Of a DNA stretch of 29,740 bases, positions 17,105 to 26,243 are shown piece by piece. The notes beneath the pieces were generated by a model that saw only the letters and a program-made list of their open reading frames with translations, searched no databases and was not told the origin of the DNA. Origin of the DNA: Synergistaceae bacterium UBA5560 (lineage in GTDB: Bacteria > Synergistota > Synergistia > Synergistales > Aminiphilaceae). Numbering within the stretch: the stretch's first letter is position 1; every line of letters begins with the position of its first letter. A program made the translations under genes and the position numbers. Location of the stretch: the NCBI GenBank assembly GCA_002425685.1, contig DIMS01000102.1, forward strand, positions 36,545-66,284, written 5' to 3'.

Positions 17105-17132
17105 TCCGTGCACCTCCGTCATTGCAGCCAGG

Positions 17133-18503
17133 TCAACATGTGGATCCGAGCAGGCGCACGAGAGGGGTTATGTCTTCCAGTGATTCTACGTGCGCAAGGG
17201 ATTCGGCGATCGCCTTCACGTTTGCGTCGTCGAAGTGGCTGCCCGCAGAATTCCGAAATTTTACCAGCAGATCCTCCCATCCGACCGGCATGTCCGGCGA
17301 ACCCTTCAGCGTGAAGACGCTCTTCTGGAGAACACGCCCGTCGGTGAGTCGTATCTTGAGCAGCGCGCCGCGTTTCTCGGGAAATACGGCGCTGATGTCG
17401 TCGTCGATGTAAACGTCGACCTTGCGATCCAGTTCTTGCCTTTCCGGTATGTTCAGTGACTGGACTTCGAGATCCTTCATGCCGAATCCTCCGGTAAGAA
17501 GTGCTGTCGCTACGCAGTACGCGAGGCTGAACTGTGCATCCTGCGAGGTAGTGGGCCGGTGGATTTTTCCCGTCAGAGTAAAGGCGATGGGGAACGTTCC
17601 GACAGTGATGGCGTCTATGTCGGAGTTGCGGAAACCGTGTTCGTTTTTCATGGCGATAATTCCTTCGATTGCGGCGTGGGTGTGTCTGCATGTCGGGTAG
17701 AGTTTCACGTATGTATCTTCTATCAGAAAACGTTCCCCAAAGCCCTCGGTAATTTTTCTGGCGTTCACATCGGTTGACATGGCCTGGAGAAGTCCCGCCT
17801 TGCCTTCGAAGGCAAGCGTCGGACCCGGGATTCCCCCTTTGGCGCAGTATGCGCTCAGAACAGCGGTCAGTGCCGAATGTCCCACCATAACGCTTTTCGA
17901 TGCCTGCCCGGATTGTGTAGCTTCCATAAGGCCGGTTACTTGAATGGCGCAAAGTGCCAATGCGTTCGCCATTTGTGAGTCATTTAAAGAGAGCAACATT
18001 CCGGCTGTTGCGGTTGCGCCGACTCCACCACAGATCGCCGAGGGATGAAATCCTTTTTGGATCAACAGGGGGCTCATGTTCGTGGCAAAACGGTAGGCGA
18101 CGTCGTAGCCGATGGTGATTGCAGTCAGCAGTTTTTTGCCGGATACGTGCATGGCTTCTCCCAGGGCAAAAGCGACCGGTATGACGACAGTCCCCGCGTG
18201 TACGCCGGCATTCTTATGGCCGTCGTCTAATTCCAGGGAATGACCGAGCGATGCGTTTATCATTGCGGCGACAGGGAGGGACTGTTTCTCTTTTTGACCG
18301 AAGAGCGTCGCATCGCCCGTGGGGAACACGGACGAAAGGGTGTGTGTCAGCGTGTCAGTGTAATCCCATGCCGAGGCACCGGCGAGAATCGCTGCGACAA
18401 TGTCGAGAATTCTCTCTTTTGCCCGTTGGATTGTTGCGTCCGGCAAGCTTTCGTAGGCCACATTCGATATATTTTTCGCCAAAGATCCGGCAAGACTCTC
18501 CAT
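17133..18503 (-). CDS. MmgE/PrpD family protein, copy 2
   Basis: The 456-aa protein starts at ATG 18503 (AAAGGG ten bases upstream; TTG 18512 is an alternative). It has the family motifs LELDDGH with D93 and H96, VHAGTV with H102, GFHPSAICGG with H153, and a SKSVMVGHSA segment with the conserved Lys. These positions correspond to residues I recall as catalytic in human cis-aconitate decarboxylase (D93, H103, H159, K207), so this copy is the likeliest active lyase or epimerase of the three. It lies 27 nt after copy 3 and 28 nt before copy 1. It is clearly the most divergent of the set. Confidence 0.87.
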   Translation of the reverse strand: MESLAGSLAKNISNVAYESLPDATIQRAKERILDIVAAILAGASAWDYTDTLTHTLSSVFPTGDATLFGQKEKQSLPVAAMINASLGHSLELDDGHKNAGVHAGTVVIPVAFALGEAMHVSGKKLLTAITIGYDVAYRFATNMSPLLIQKGFHPSAICGGVGATATAGMLLSLNDSQMANALALCAIQVTGLMEATQSGQASKSVMVGHSALTAVLSAYCAKGGIPGPTLAFEGKAGLLQAMSTDVNARKITEGFGERFLIEDTYVKLYPTCRHTHAAIEGIIAMKNEHGFRNSDIDAITVGTFPIAFTLTGKIHRPTTSQDAQFSLAYCVATALLTGGFGMKDLEVQSLNIPERQELDRKVDVYIDDDISAVFPEKRGALLKIRLTDGRVLQKSVFTLKGSPDMPVGWEDLLVKFRNSAGSHFDDANVKAIAESLAHVESLEDITPLVRLLGSTC

Positions 18504-18530
18504 TGCGATCAAACCCTTTCGGTTCTGCGG

Positions 18531-19862
18531 TCAGGATTGGAAAAGCTCGGAAACTATATCGCCGACATTCGAGATGAGCGTGAAATCCGCAAGTTTCTCG
18601 AAGATATCTTTTGCCTTGCCTTCGTCAATGCTCTCGGTCGCAAGTGTCATGAATTTCTTTTTCAGAATCTGCGGTGGCAGGGGATTTTCCCTCTCACCCA
18701 GTGCATATTCCAGAGTTTTTGAGTGTATTTCCCCGAATTTTGTCGTGAGGGTGACCTTCGCTGCACCCCAGAGCCCTTTCTTTTCTTCCATCAGGCGGTT
18801 GAAGAATTCCTCTTCTCCGACCCGTATCTTCCCGGCGAGAACGTGAATTTCAGGATCGTCGAGATGCGTTCCGATAAGTTCCTCTGTCACTTTGCCGAAT
18901 TTAAGAAGGATTGCTATCGCGTAGGGCATGCTGGTTTGGGCAAGGACGACGCTCGCAGGGTTGTAGATGGCGCTTTCCGCGATGAAGCGGGATCCGACGA
19001 CGTCGATGGAATCGATGTGATCCAGGTTCAGAGCATGCTGTCCGACGAGTTCGTCCACAATGTCGAGTGCCGCATGGAGGCGTCGGACGCAGGCAAAACG
19101 CTTGAGATACACGTCCAAAATGTCCCAACGGAGGGTCGTGTCGTCCAGAAGTGCGCGGTCGTATTCGACCGCGAAACCCTGGCAGAAGCCCTTTTTGCCT
19201 TCGAATATCGCGGATGGCCCATCCGCACCACATTGTGCGAGTTTCGCGGCCTGAATGCCGAGCATTGCCGCCCAACCCGCGCACAGATATTTGGGTGAGC
19301 CGCCGTCTATCGCGTATTGATTGAGACCACCACACAGGGAGGCGGCAATACTTATGGCGTTCGCAATCTCGTTTTCGTCCAGCTTCATGAGTATGCCTGC
19401 GGTGGCTGCGGCGGCAACGGAACCGCAGATGCAGGTCGCATCGAAGCCGCGTTCGAGATAAGCCCGAGGGTTGATCGCTCTTCCGACGTGGCAGTAGACG
19501 TCGTACCCTCCGACAGCGGCCTCGGCAAAGCGGCTGCCTGAAATTCTCCGAGTTGCCGCGAGTGCCAGTGCGGCTGACCAAATGGGCACGCCCGGATGCC
19601 CCATTGCTCTTCGGTGTCCGTCGTCAAAATCGAGAAGACGCGTTACGGAGCCGATCCAGAGCGCAAGCTGTGCCGAGTTTTCGATACCGGGGGCGTTCCC
19701 CACGAGAGCTCGTTTGACGATATGGCCCTCTTTCATTCCCCGACCACCCAGGAAAACACCAAGCATGTCGCAACAGCATTGTGATGCTTTTCCCTTTACT
19801 TCTTGCGGCATGGAATCATAGCGAATTTGGCCAATCATTTTTGCGAGCTGTTGTGCGATCAT
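18531..19862 (-). CDS. MmgE/PrpD family protein, copy 3
   Basis: The 443-aa protein starts at ATG 19862, seven bases after AAAGGAG. An upstream in-frame start at 19928 would add 22 unconserved residues. Motifs include LLDFDDGHRRAMGHPG (about 77-91) and KRFACVRRLHAALD. It shares with copy 1 the pattern IFEGK-GF and a KYLC segment, and like copy 1 lacks the His of GFHP (here GFDA, D141). It follows the TRAP permease gene after 112 nt of AT-rich sequence that includes a TTTTTTAAAAAA palindrome at 19945-19956. Function is limited to the family level: abstraction of a proton next to a carboxylate. Confidence 0.86.
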   Translation of the reverse strand: MIAQQLAKMIGQIRYDSMPQEVKGKASQCCCDMLGVFLGGRGMKEGHIVKRALVGNAPGIENSAQLALWIGSVTRLLDFDDGHRRAMGHPGVPIWSAALALAATRRISGSRFAEAAVGGYDVYCHVGRAINPRAYLERGFDATCICGSVAAAATAGILMKLDENEIANAISIAASLCGGLNQYAIDGGSPKYLCAGWAAMLGIQAAKLAQCGADGPSAIFEGKKGFCQGFAVEYDRALLDDTTLRWDILDVYLKRFACVRRLHAALDIVDELVGQHALNLDHIDSIDVVGSRFIAESAIYNPASVVLAQTSMPYAIAILLKFGKVTEELIGTHLDDPEIHVLAGKIRVGEEEFFNRLMEEKKGLWGAAKVTLTTKFGEIHSKTLEYALGERENPLPPQILKKKFMTLATESIDEGKAKDIFEKLADFTLISNVGDIVSELFQS

Positions 19863-19974
19863 TTTCATTCTCCTTTGGTGATGCGTCATGCAGCGATCTG
19901 TGGTCAACGCCAAATCAGGCAGAGACAAAAGAAGAAAGTGAAAATTTTTTAAAAAATACGGGGATGGAATCCTG

Positions 19975-21936
19975 TTATCCCGCCTGGCTGGTACCCGGAT
20001 TTACGTCGAGTGTATGTGCGTGTCTGCGTCTGCGTGTAAGGATGTACAGGAACGCGGCAACGGCAAGACCGGTAATATCCGTAACGGTGCCGGGATAAAG
20101 CAGGCTCAGTGCTCCAGCGAGTGCAATGGCTTGTTCATACCAGCGCAGCTTGGAGAGCATGTATTTTTCCGTGGCGCAGGAGAGCAGGAAGACCCCGAGG
20201 AGAGCCGAGAACATTGCCTGAATGGTCGCGGGCCAACTGGTCACGTTCGTCAGTAAGATCTCGGGGGCCAACACGAAGATGAATGGCACGATAAATCCCG
20301 GAAGTGCCAGTTTTACCGCGGCGAATGCCGTCTGATTCGGGTCTGCGCCGGCGATGCCCGCAGCGGTGTACGCACCTGTGCACACCGGTGGTGTCACGGA
20401 AGAAAGAACGGCGTAAAAGAACACGAACATATGCGCGTCCAGTGGATTGATGCCGAGCAAAACCATTGCCGGCGCAGCGACGGCGCTCCCCATCACGTAG
20501 CTGGCGGTCGTCGGCATCCCCATGCCCAGCATGAGTGCTATGACCATCGTCATGATCAGGGTGGGGATGAGCCTGCCGGACGTCACGGAAAGGACCGCAT
20601 CACCTACGCGGAACGCGACACCGGTCGCGCCGAGCATTCCTATGACGCAGCCCACGATCACGCAGGCCATGCCTACCGAAAGGGCGCTCTTGGAACCCTC
20701 TTCGAGCGTGCGCACGAAACTTTTTACGCTCAGGCGATCGGATTTTTTGACGAAACTCAGCAAGATGCTTGAAACAATTCCCCAGCAGCCGGAATAGAGC
20801 GGATTGTAGCCCTTAACGAGGAAGAAGATGATCACGAAGAGCGGTATCGCTTTATAGCCGCTTGACAGAACGACGTGCTTCAGGTTGGGGAGGGTTTCTT
20901 TCGGAAGTCCTTTGAGGCCCAGGCGTGCTGCTTCCAGGTTCAGTGAGCACCAGATTCCCCAGAAATAGAGAAGGGCCGGAACCAGTGACGCGAGCAGAAC
21001 GGAAGTGTAACGAATTCCAAGAGTGTCGGCAATAATGAAGGCGGCTGCTCCGAGTACAGGCGGCATGATCTGTCCACCCGTCGAAGCTGCGGCTTCGACC
21101 GCTCCGGCAAAGTACGGCTTGTAGCCGATCTCCTTCATGAGAGGAATCGTAAAGGCGCCGGTGGTTGCGACATTGGCCGACGTGCTTCCACTGATGGTAC
21201 CCATGAGAGCACTGGAGAGCACTGCGATTTTTGCGGGGCCGCCTTTGTAATGGCCAGTCAGGGCCATGGAGAAATCGTTGAAGAAGTCGGACGCTTTGGT
21301 GGACGACAGAAAGGCGCCGAAGAGCACGAAGAGATAGATGTATGTTGCGGAAACTCCGGAGACAATACCAAAAAAGCCGTCTGTGGTCAGGTACAGCTCT
21401 TCGAGAATCCTCGGAACGGTGAGCCCGAAATGCTGAAGAGGGCCGGGGAGGTTTCGCCCGAAGTAGGCGAAGAGAAGGAAGATGAAACAAAAAATGGGAA
21501 GAGGATAGCCCAGCACGCGACGTCCGGCCTCGAATACGAGAACGGTGAAAAGAGCCGCAAGAATGAGCTCGTACTCGTATATCATGCCTCCGCGCAGGAC
21601 GACATCCTCGTAGTTGACAAAAATGTAAAGGGCACATGCGCCTGCCGCAACGGAAAGCAACCAGTCATACCAAGGGATTGTATCTCGGGATGCCCTCTGT
21701 GTCGCTGGATAGAGGAGGAAGATGAGGGATAAAATAAGTGCGACGTGAAGACTTCGTTGCTGCATCGCGGGAAAAAGGCCGAAAAAGGCCGTGTAGAGTT
21801 GGAATAATGCCAGGCCGACTGCCAGAAGGGCAATGAGGCGTGCTGCCGTTCCGGAGGGTGTGCGTTTTTTGTTCATCGATTTCTGCGGTGCTGGAGCTTC
21901 AACAGTCTGGGTACCTGTCGATATATTGAGGTCCAC
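19975..21936 (-). CDS. TRAP transporter fused permease (4TM/12TM, DctQ-DctM)
   Basis: The ~653-aa membrane protein fuses the small DctQ-like and large DctM-like subunits, as is usual for TAXI-type TRAP systems. About four hydrophobic segments lie in the first 170 residues and about twelve in the rest. The hallmark SGSTSANVATTGAFTIPLMK segment and the GGQIMPPVLGAAAF segment of DctM are present, as is MGMPTTASYVMG. GTG 21936 has GGAG nine bases upstream; the TTG at 21945 touches that site and is unlikely. It would import a carboxylate with Na+ or H+, fed by the TAXI protein encoded upstream. The 185-nt gap to that gene has a hairpin that may set the ratio of the two. Confidence 0.93.
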   Translation of the reverse strand: MDLNISTGTQTVEAPAPQKSMNKKRTPSGTAARLIALLAVGLALFQLYTAFFGLFPAMQQRSLHVALILSLIFLLYPATQRASRDTIPWYDWLLSVAAGACALYIFVNYEDVVLRGGMIYEYELILAALFTVLVFEAGRRVLGYPLPIFCFIFLLFAYFGRNLPGPLQHFGLTVPRILEELYLTTDGFFGIVSGVSATYIYLFVLFGAFLSSTKASDFFNDFSMALTGHYKGGPAKIAVLSSALMGTISGSTSANVATTGAFTIPLMKEIGYKPYFAGAVEAAASTGGQIMPPVLGAAAFIIADTLGIRYTSVLLASLVPALLYFWGIWCSLNLEAARLGLKGLPKETLPNLKHVVLSSGYKAIPLFVIIFFLVKGYNPLYSGCWGIVSSILLSFVKKSDRLSVKSFVRTLEEGSKSALSVGMACVIVGCVIGMLGATGVAFRVGDAVLSVTSGRLIPTLIMTMVIALMLGMGMPTTASYVMGSAVAAPAMVLLGINPLDAHMFVFFYAVLSSVTPPVCTGAYTAAGIAGADPNQTAFAAVKLALPGFIVPFIFVLAPEILLTNVTSWPATIQAMFSALLGVFLLSCATEKYMLSKLRWYEQAIALAGALSLLYPGTVTDITGLAVAAFLYILTRRRRHAHTLDVNPGTSQAG

Positions 21937-22053
21937 GACAACCAACTCCTTCGCAATCGCTCACGTGCGATTTCTCAACGGTGGGCAACCTCCATCGACT
22001 GGTGGAGTTTCCCAGGTGAGATGTCGTTCTTTACAAGCCGAGGATGTTCTTTC

Positions 22054-22069
22054 GCGGAAAACGTTCCGC
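22054..22069 (-). promoter_or_regulatory. small hairpin between binding-protein and permease genes
   Basis: GCGGAA (22054-22059) and TTCCGC (22064-22069) form a 6-bp stem with a 4-base loop. No T-run follows, so it is not a classic terminator. A hairpin here could protect the upstream binding-protein mRNA, as is seen in other transporter operons. Confidence 0.3.
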
Positions 22070-22130
22070 AGGAGGATGCCGCCTGGGTCCCTCCTGGGAA
22101 CGCTTTTTTTCGTGCTGTTGCGGGGCTGGA

Positions 22131-23078
22131 CTACTTGATCAAGCCGACTTCTCTGTAATAGCGCTCCGCTCCCGGATGAAGCGGGATATCACAGCCCGCC
22201 ATGGCGTTCTCGATACCGAAGAAGCCGAAAATGCTGGCCGAGCGATCCTTGAGAGCCGCAGTATTTTCGAACATCGCCTTGACGGTTTTATAGACGACCT
22301 CTTCGTCCATACTTTCATACGTGAGCATGACACAAAATGCGGAGAAAGAAGTGATGTCCTTGTCATAGCCGTCATAGGTGCCACCGGGAATGTCCCAAGG
22401 AACATAGAAAGGATATTTTTTGACGATCTCGTCTCTTTTGTCCGGTTCGACGGCGATGAGACGGGCGCCTCTGGAGAGCATGTCGTTGATTGCTGATCCG
22501 GGATATGCCGTAAGGAGCACCTGGGCATCCGTGGCGCCGGTCTGCAGGGCCTCTGCCGTCTCACTCCTGCTGTTGCGCTGTATCTGTACTTCCGACTCGG
22601 AGATTCCGTATGCTTCCAGGGTAAGACGGTTATTGGTGTCGATACCGCCACCTATTGGGCCGAAATCAACTTTTTTGCCACGGAGGTCGGCGATCGACTG
22701 AATATCCTTGCCACTGACCATAATGTGGGCGACCTGAGGGTAGATTGCGGCAACATAGCGCAATGTCCGGATCGGTTCCTTAAAATTGCTCTGGCCGTTC
22801 CATGCCTCGTAGAGCGTTGATGTCAGTGACAGGCCGAATTCGATAGCCTTCTGATCCAGTGCGACAAGGTTTTTGATGGAACCGCCGGTTATGGACGAAT
22901 AGTTGATCTCTTTCTGAGTGGCATTCAGAACGGACGCAAGGCTTGTCCCCGCCGTATAGTAACCGCCACCTACAGTTCCCGAACCAATACGGATGAACTG
23001 TGCTGCCGAGGCCATCCCCGCTGTCATTCCCAGGGCAAACACTGCTAGGACTACCATTCTCTTCAGGCTCTGTCTCAT
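22131..23078 (-). CDS. TAXI family TRAP transporter substrate-binding protein
   Basis: The 315-aa product starts at ATG 23078 (AAAGGAG ten bases upstream). It has a signal peptide (MRQSLKRMVVLAVFALGMTA, probable cleavage after ...MASA near residue 26). The mature part begins FIRIGSGTVGGGYYTAG, the TAXI-family glycine-rich start, and includes SSITGGSIKNL and DIPGGTYDG segments. It should act outside the membrane, bind a carboxylate and deliver it to the fused permease encoded next. TAXI proteins are known for glutamate or other dicarboxylates, but most ligands are uncharacterised. The gene lies 28 nt after the amidohydrolase gene. Confidence 0.93.
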   Translation of the reverse strand: MRQSLKRMVVLAVFALGMTAGMASAAQFIRIGSGTVGGGYYTAGTSLASVLNATQKEINYSSITGGSIKNLVALDQKAIEFGLSLTSTLYEAWNGQSNFKEPIRTLRYVAAIYPQVAHIMVSGKDIQSIADLRGKKVDFGPIGGGIDTNNRLTLEAYGISESEVQIQRNSRSETAEALQTGATDAQVLLTAYPGSAINDMLSRGARLIAVEPDKRDEIVKKYPFYVPWDIPGGTYDGYDKDITSFSAFCVMLTYESMDEEVVYKTVKAMFENTAALKDRSASIFGFFGIENAMAGCDIPLHPGAERYYREVGLIK

Positions 23079-23106
23079 TGATATCTTCTCCTTTTTATGA
23101 TTTTCA

Positions 23107-24240
23107 TTATAAATTAAAATCATTCATGATGAACACGCTCTGGCCACTGAGCATTGTCATTTGTGGAAGCAGCAGGACATTGCCGCTGCACGACGAACCG
23201 GAGGTATCTTCGAAATGGACCTCTCTCGCGACTTTTTTGACGATGGTGATATCCGCTCGTGCGCCTGCACCAAGAGTGCCGATCACACCGGACATGTTCA
23301 TTGATTTAGCCGGTGTGGCAGTAACACAGCGCACGACATCGATCATCGTCATTCCGAAAGAGAGCAGTTTCGACATGACGAAGGGGAGGGACCTCACGCG
23401 GCGCCCTTGGTAGAATCTGACGACTCCCATGTCAGTCGAAATGATGTCGGGCGGAAATCCCTGCGCAAGGGCTTTCTGGCATACCGCGTTAGAAAAATTG
23501 GTGTTGCCGTGAGACATGTCGAACAGGATGCCTCTCTCTCGCGCCTCGCGTATCGCCGGAAGCACATCTCCGTTTTCCGAGAGAATCGTCTGTCCGGTGC
23601 CATGGTAGGCATGGCAGAAGATATCTCCTCTTCTCAGTATTTTCGCCACATCCGCCATGGAGGCCGGTGCGTTCGTGACATGCACGCAGACAGACATGTT
23701 GCCGATCTCTTCCGCAAGTTCGATGGCTTTCTCCAGGGGGCGCAGATCATGTACCAATTGCTTCGGAATGCGTATTTTCAATCCAAGGATATCGTCTGGA
23801 AATTCTTCCTTGAGCTGTAAAATTCCATCCTTGTCGAACAATTCGGGAGAGAAATTTTCCAGATACGCTCCGCCGGCCAAGCCGATCGAGCAGCATGAGA
23901 GATACGTTTTGACACAGAGTGAGCTGGTTTCGACAGTGCTCTTCCTGAAGGCCCGATAGTTGGTACAACCGGAAGATCCGGCATCTACCGCTGCTGTTAC
24001 GCCCGATGCGCACATGAAGTTTGGATTTGCACCATTCTGCGTTCCCCCCAGGAAGATGTGAGTATGGAAATCTATCAGCCCGGGGAGTACGTAGCACCCA
24101 CTGGCATCTATGACCTGTCCAGCATCGACTCCGGTGGAAGGCACAATTTTATTACGGGCGACAGCAACATCCGCAACGGTTTCTATTCCTCTCGCGGGAT
24201 CCACTATGCAACCGTTTTTGATGAGAAAGTCGGCCTTCAT
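23107..24240 (-). CDS. Amidohydrolase superfamily metallohydrolase (COG3964-like)
   Basis: The 377-aa protein starts at ATG 24240, with GGAGG about 9 bases upstream. It has the beta-strand 1 metal motif H59-T-H61 (GLIDFHTH), a probable carboxylated lysine K155 (LGLKIRI), H188 (CVHVTN), H211 (FCHAYHG) and D271 (STDMG). This is a binuclear TIM-barrel amidohydrolase of the 'amidohydrolase/deacetylase' type. It is often annotated as dihydroorotase, but the nearest characterised relatives I recall act on acetylated hydroxy acids such as acetyl-(R)-mandelate. A role in deacylating an imported carboxylate fits the operon but is inference. Confidence 0.85.
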   Translation of the reverse strand: MKADFLIKNGCIVDPARGIETVADVAVARNKIVPSTGVDAGQVIDASGCYVLPGLIDFHTHIFLGGTQNGANPNFMCASGVTAAVDAGSSGCTNYRAFRKSTVETSSLCVKTYLSCCSIGLAGGAYLENFSPELFDKDGILQLKEEFPDDILGLKIRIPKQLVHDLRPLEKAIELAEEIGNMSVCVHVTNAPASMADVAKILRRGDIFCHAYHGTGQTILSENGDVLPAIREARERGILFDMSHGNTNFSNAVCQKALAQGFPPDIISTDMGVVRFYQGRRVRSLPFVMSKLLSFGMTMIDVVRCVTATPAKSMNMSGVIGTLGAGARADITIVKKVAREVHFEDTSGSSCSGNVLLLPQMTMLSGQSVFIMNDFNL

Positions 24241-24289
24241 TTTTTCGCCTCCTCGCAGTCTGAAGATGAGTAGTGGATCCGGCGTTTTT

Positions 24290-25453
24290 TTATTTGTCGT
24301 TGTCGTCCACGTAGACATATCCTTCCATGATCGTTCGCGCAGTTCGCGAAAAAATTCCCCTGCGAACAATCGAGTTTCCGTTTTCTTGTTCGATGAGAGC
24401 CCCCACCGGCATGATTCCGAAGGGGTGAGCGATCCGCAACATTTCGATGTCGCCCGAAACCTTCTGCGCAGCGATCTCGTTGACCACGGTGCCGGGAATG
24501 TTGGCGGCAACGATGGTGCAGACGGCGCCGGTTCCCATGTACGCGTTGATCATTTTCCCCATGGAAAAGAGACGGCCGGTGATATCCATGTCATCCTGCC
24601 CGAAGTGTTTGCCCGTCGCATCCGTGTATTCCTGCGGAGCGGAGTAGAAGCCGATTTTGGGCAGCTCGGGGCTTTTGAGCGATGCGTCTTCGGCCTTGTC
24701 CACGAGCCCGATCCATACCGCAGCTTGCGAGCGAATTTTCTCGAAGATCCGGGAGAGTTCCTTGAAATCGGGACGTGCGGCAAATTCGGCGGGCAGTTCC
24801 GTCCCCTTCAGGCCGAACTCCTCGGCGCGGCAAAACACGACGGGATTTGCCGCATCGACGAACGAAATGGTGTAGAGCTTTCCATCAACCTCAATGGTTT
24901 CTTTTGCCTTGCCGGTCGGCAAGAGTTTGCCCGATACGGCGCCGCCCGGATTTTCAAATTCCAGATCGATCTTCGCTCCGGTGCCGGGTACACCGTTTAT
25001 CGAATACTCTCCGGATACCAGCGCCCTGCCGTTTTTGACAGGAACTCGAGCGATGATTCTCTTGCCTGTGTTCGTGTTGAAAATCCTGACGGTCGTTACC
25101 GGTTCGACGACGGCCACCATGCCCTGATCGATGGCGTAGGGACCGACGGCGGAGGAAATATTACCGCAGTTCATTGCCCAGCCTACTATCGGCAGGTCTA
25201 CGCTGACTTGACCGAAGGTGTAGTCCACATCGGCATCCTCTCGCTTGCTCGGTTCGATGATGGCGACTTTGCTCGTGGAGGAGTTCGCTCCTCCCATTCC
25301 ATCGATCTGCCTCAGGTCCGGGCTTCCGAATGCACGCAAAACAACTTTTTCCATTTCGTGCTTGTCTTCGGGGAGATCCTTTCTGTTGAAAAAAACAGCC
25401 TTGCTCGTGCCGCCACGCATGTACACGCATGGAATTTTCTCTTGTTTTATCAT
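24290..25453 (-). CDS. PrpF family isomerase (methylaconitate/methylitaconate isomerase-like)
   Basis: The 387-aa protein starts at ATG 25453 with GAGAGGT seven bases upstream; a GTG at 25462 would add three residues. It contains the PrpF-family segments YMRGGTSKAVFF, GMGGANSSTSKVAI with K62, and MNCGNISSAVG with C96, the Lys and Cys I expect for catalysis. The second half (from about 200) has an MGTGAVCTIVAANIPG segment. The fold is that of diaminopimelate epimerase. Known members move double bonds in 2-methylaconitate, methylitaconate or 4-oxalomesaconate. No AcnD is encoded here, so the classical methylcitrate pathway is unlikely. It is the first gene of the operon and follows a long structured leader. 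Confidence 0.9.
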   Translation of the reverse strand: MIKQEKIPCVYMRGGTSKAVFFNRKDLPEDKHEMEKVVLRAFGSPDLRQIDGMGGANSSTSKVAIIEPSKREDADVDYTFGQVSVDLPIVGWAMNCGNISSAVGPYAIDQGMVAVVEPVTTVRIFNTNTGKRIIARVPVKNGRALVSGEYSINGVPGTGAKIDLEFENPGGAVSGKLLPTGKAKETIEVDGKLYTISFVDAANPVVFCRAEEFGLKGTELPAEFAARPDFKELSRIFEKIRSQAAVWIGLVDKAEDASLKSPELPKIGFYSAPQEYTDATGKHFGQDDMDITGRLFSMGKMINAYMGTGAVCTIVAANIPGTVVNEIAAQKVSGDIEMLRIAHPFGIMPVGALIEQENGNSIVRRGIFSRTARTIMEGYVYVDDNDK

Positions 25454-25563
25454 CGAAAACACCTCTCATGTGGATAGGTTTTGTTGCCTGGTGTGTGATG
25501 AAAATGATTGCATCGCAGGAGGTGCATTTAAAGCAATGTCAAAAATAAATACAGAGAATTGCT

Positions 25564-25756
25564 GAATGGACGGGCGGCACGGTAAGTTGTGAAGCATGGG
25601 GAAGGTGGGTTTTGGGTTGTCCATTCAAGTACAACGGAGTGAGGCTGTTTTTCGGCAGGCCTCCGTTGCAGTGTGCCGCCCAAAATGCTTTCAAGAATCA
25701 TTGAGAACTGATATGTGCTGTTCCCACTCCTTGTCGGGCTGCCCGGCGGAGAGGGA
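25564..25756 (-). promoter_or_regulatory. candidate structured RNA leader upstream of the prpF operon
   Basis: In the transcript strand, four helices can form. A hairpin at 25721-25756 has UUCCC/GGGAA and CUCC/GGAG stems. GGGCGGCAC (25681-25673) pairs with GUGCCGCCC (25580-25572). CAACGGAG (25668-25661) pairs with CUCCGUUG (25639-25632). GAAUGGAC (25626-25619) pairs with GUCCAUUC (25571-25564). The second and fourth helices interleave as a pseudoknot, with their 3' halves directly adjacent. All lie inside the ~350-nt leader between promoter and prpF. It matches no riboswitch class I recognise. Confidence 0.5.
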
Positions 25757-25806
25757 ATCTTGTATTTTTACTTTGTGAAAACGATTTGCGTAATGTGAGT
25801 ACATCT

Positions 25807-25835
25807 CTTATAGCATGTGGGTGTTTTCCTGTCAA
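25807..25835 (-). promoter_or_regulatory. near-consensus sigma-70 promoter of the prpF operon
   Basis: Read on the minus strand, TTGACA (25835-25830) is followed by a 17-nt spacer and TATAAG (25812-25807). Transcription should begin near 25800, giving a leader of about 350 nt before the prpF ATG at 25453. A palindrome CACGAACGTG lies upstream at 25859-25868 and could bind a regulator. Confidence 0.7.
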
Positions 25836-26243
25836 CACTGATTGCGTTGGCCCGGATCCACGAACGTGATCGCTCCAGGGCGTGTTTTCAAAACAGGGTA
25901 AGCGGTGTAGAACCGGTTGTCATGTGTGGCTATGAGCTGACATGATATTGATGATGCAACATGGGGACGACTTTCGAAACAACTGTCCCCGAAGCGAATC
26001 GGGAGACAGGGTAGGGGGGTGTGGCATGGCGGAAAGGTGTTCTCTTTCGGGTTCTGTCGCTGGTTTGAATTGTGATTGGTCAACGGCAGGTTGCCCCAGA
26101 AGAGTGAACTCCCTTCAAGAGAAAGACTATGCCTCCACGTAAATCGTTTCACCCGGTGATGTTTCTTGTCGATGACGGCGTGTCACTGTCGTTATTGGAC
26201 AAGTCTTGTTGTTGCTTCTCATGTGGTTGAACAAATTGTGATA

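Noticed and set aside
25536..25565. Nine-codon open frame (MSKINTENC) on the + strand behind a GGAGG
   Set aside because: Too short, the ribosome site is spaced too far, and it lies on the strand opposite the likely leader RNA.
25832..26152. 106-codon minus-strand frame, considered as a transposase remnant
   Set aside because: I could not match it to any transposase family, and the frame has no ribosome site; the operon promoter overlaps its end.
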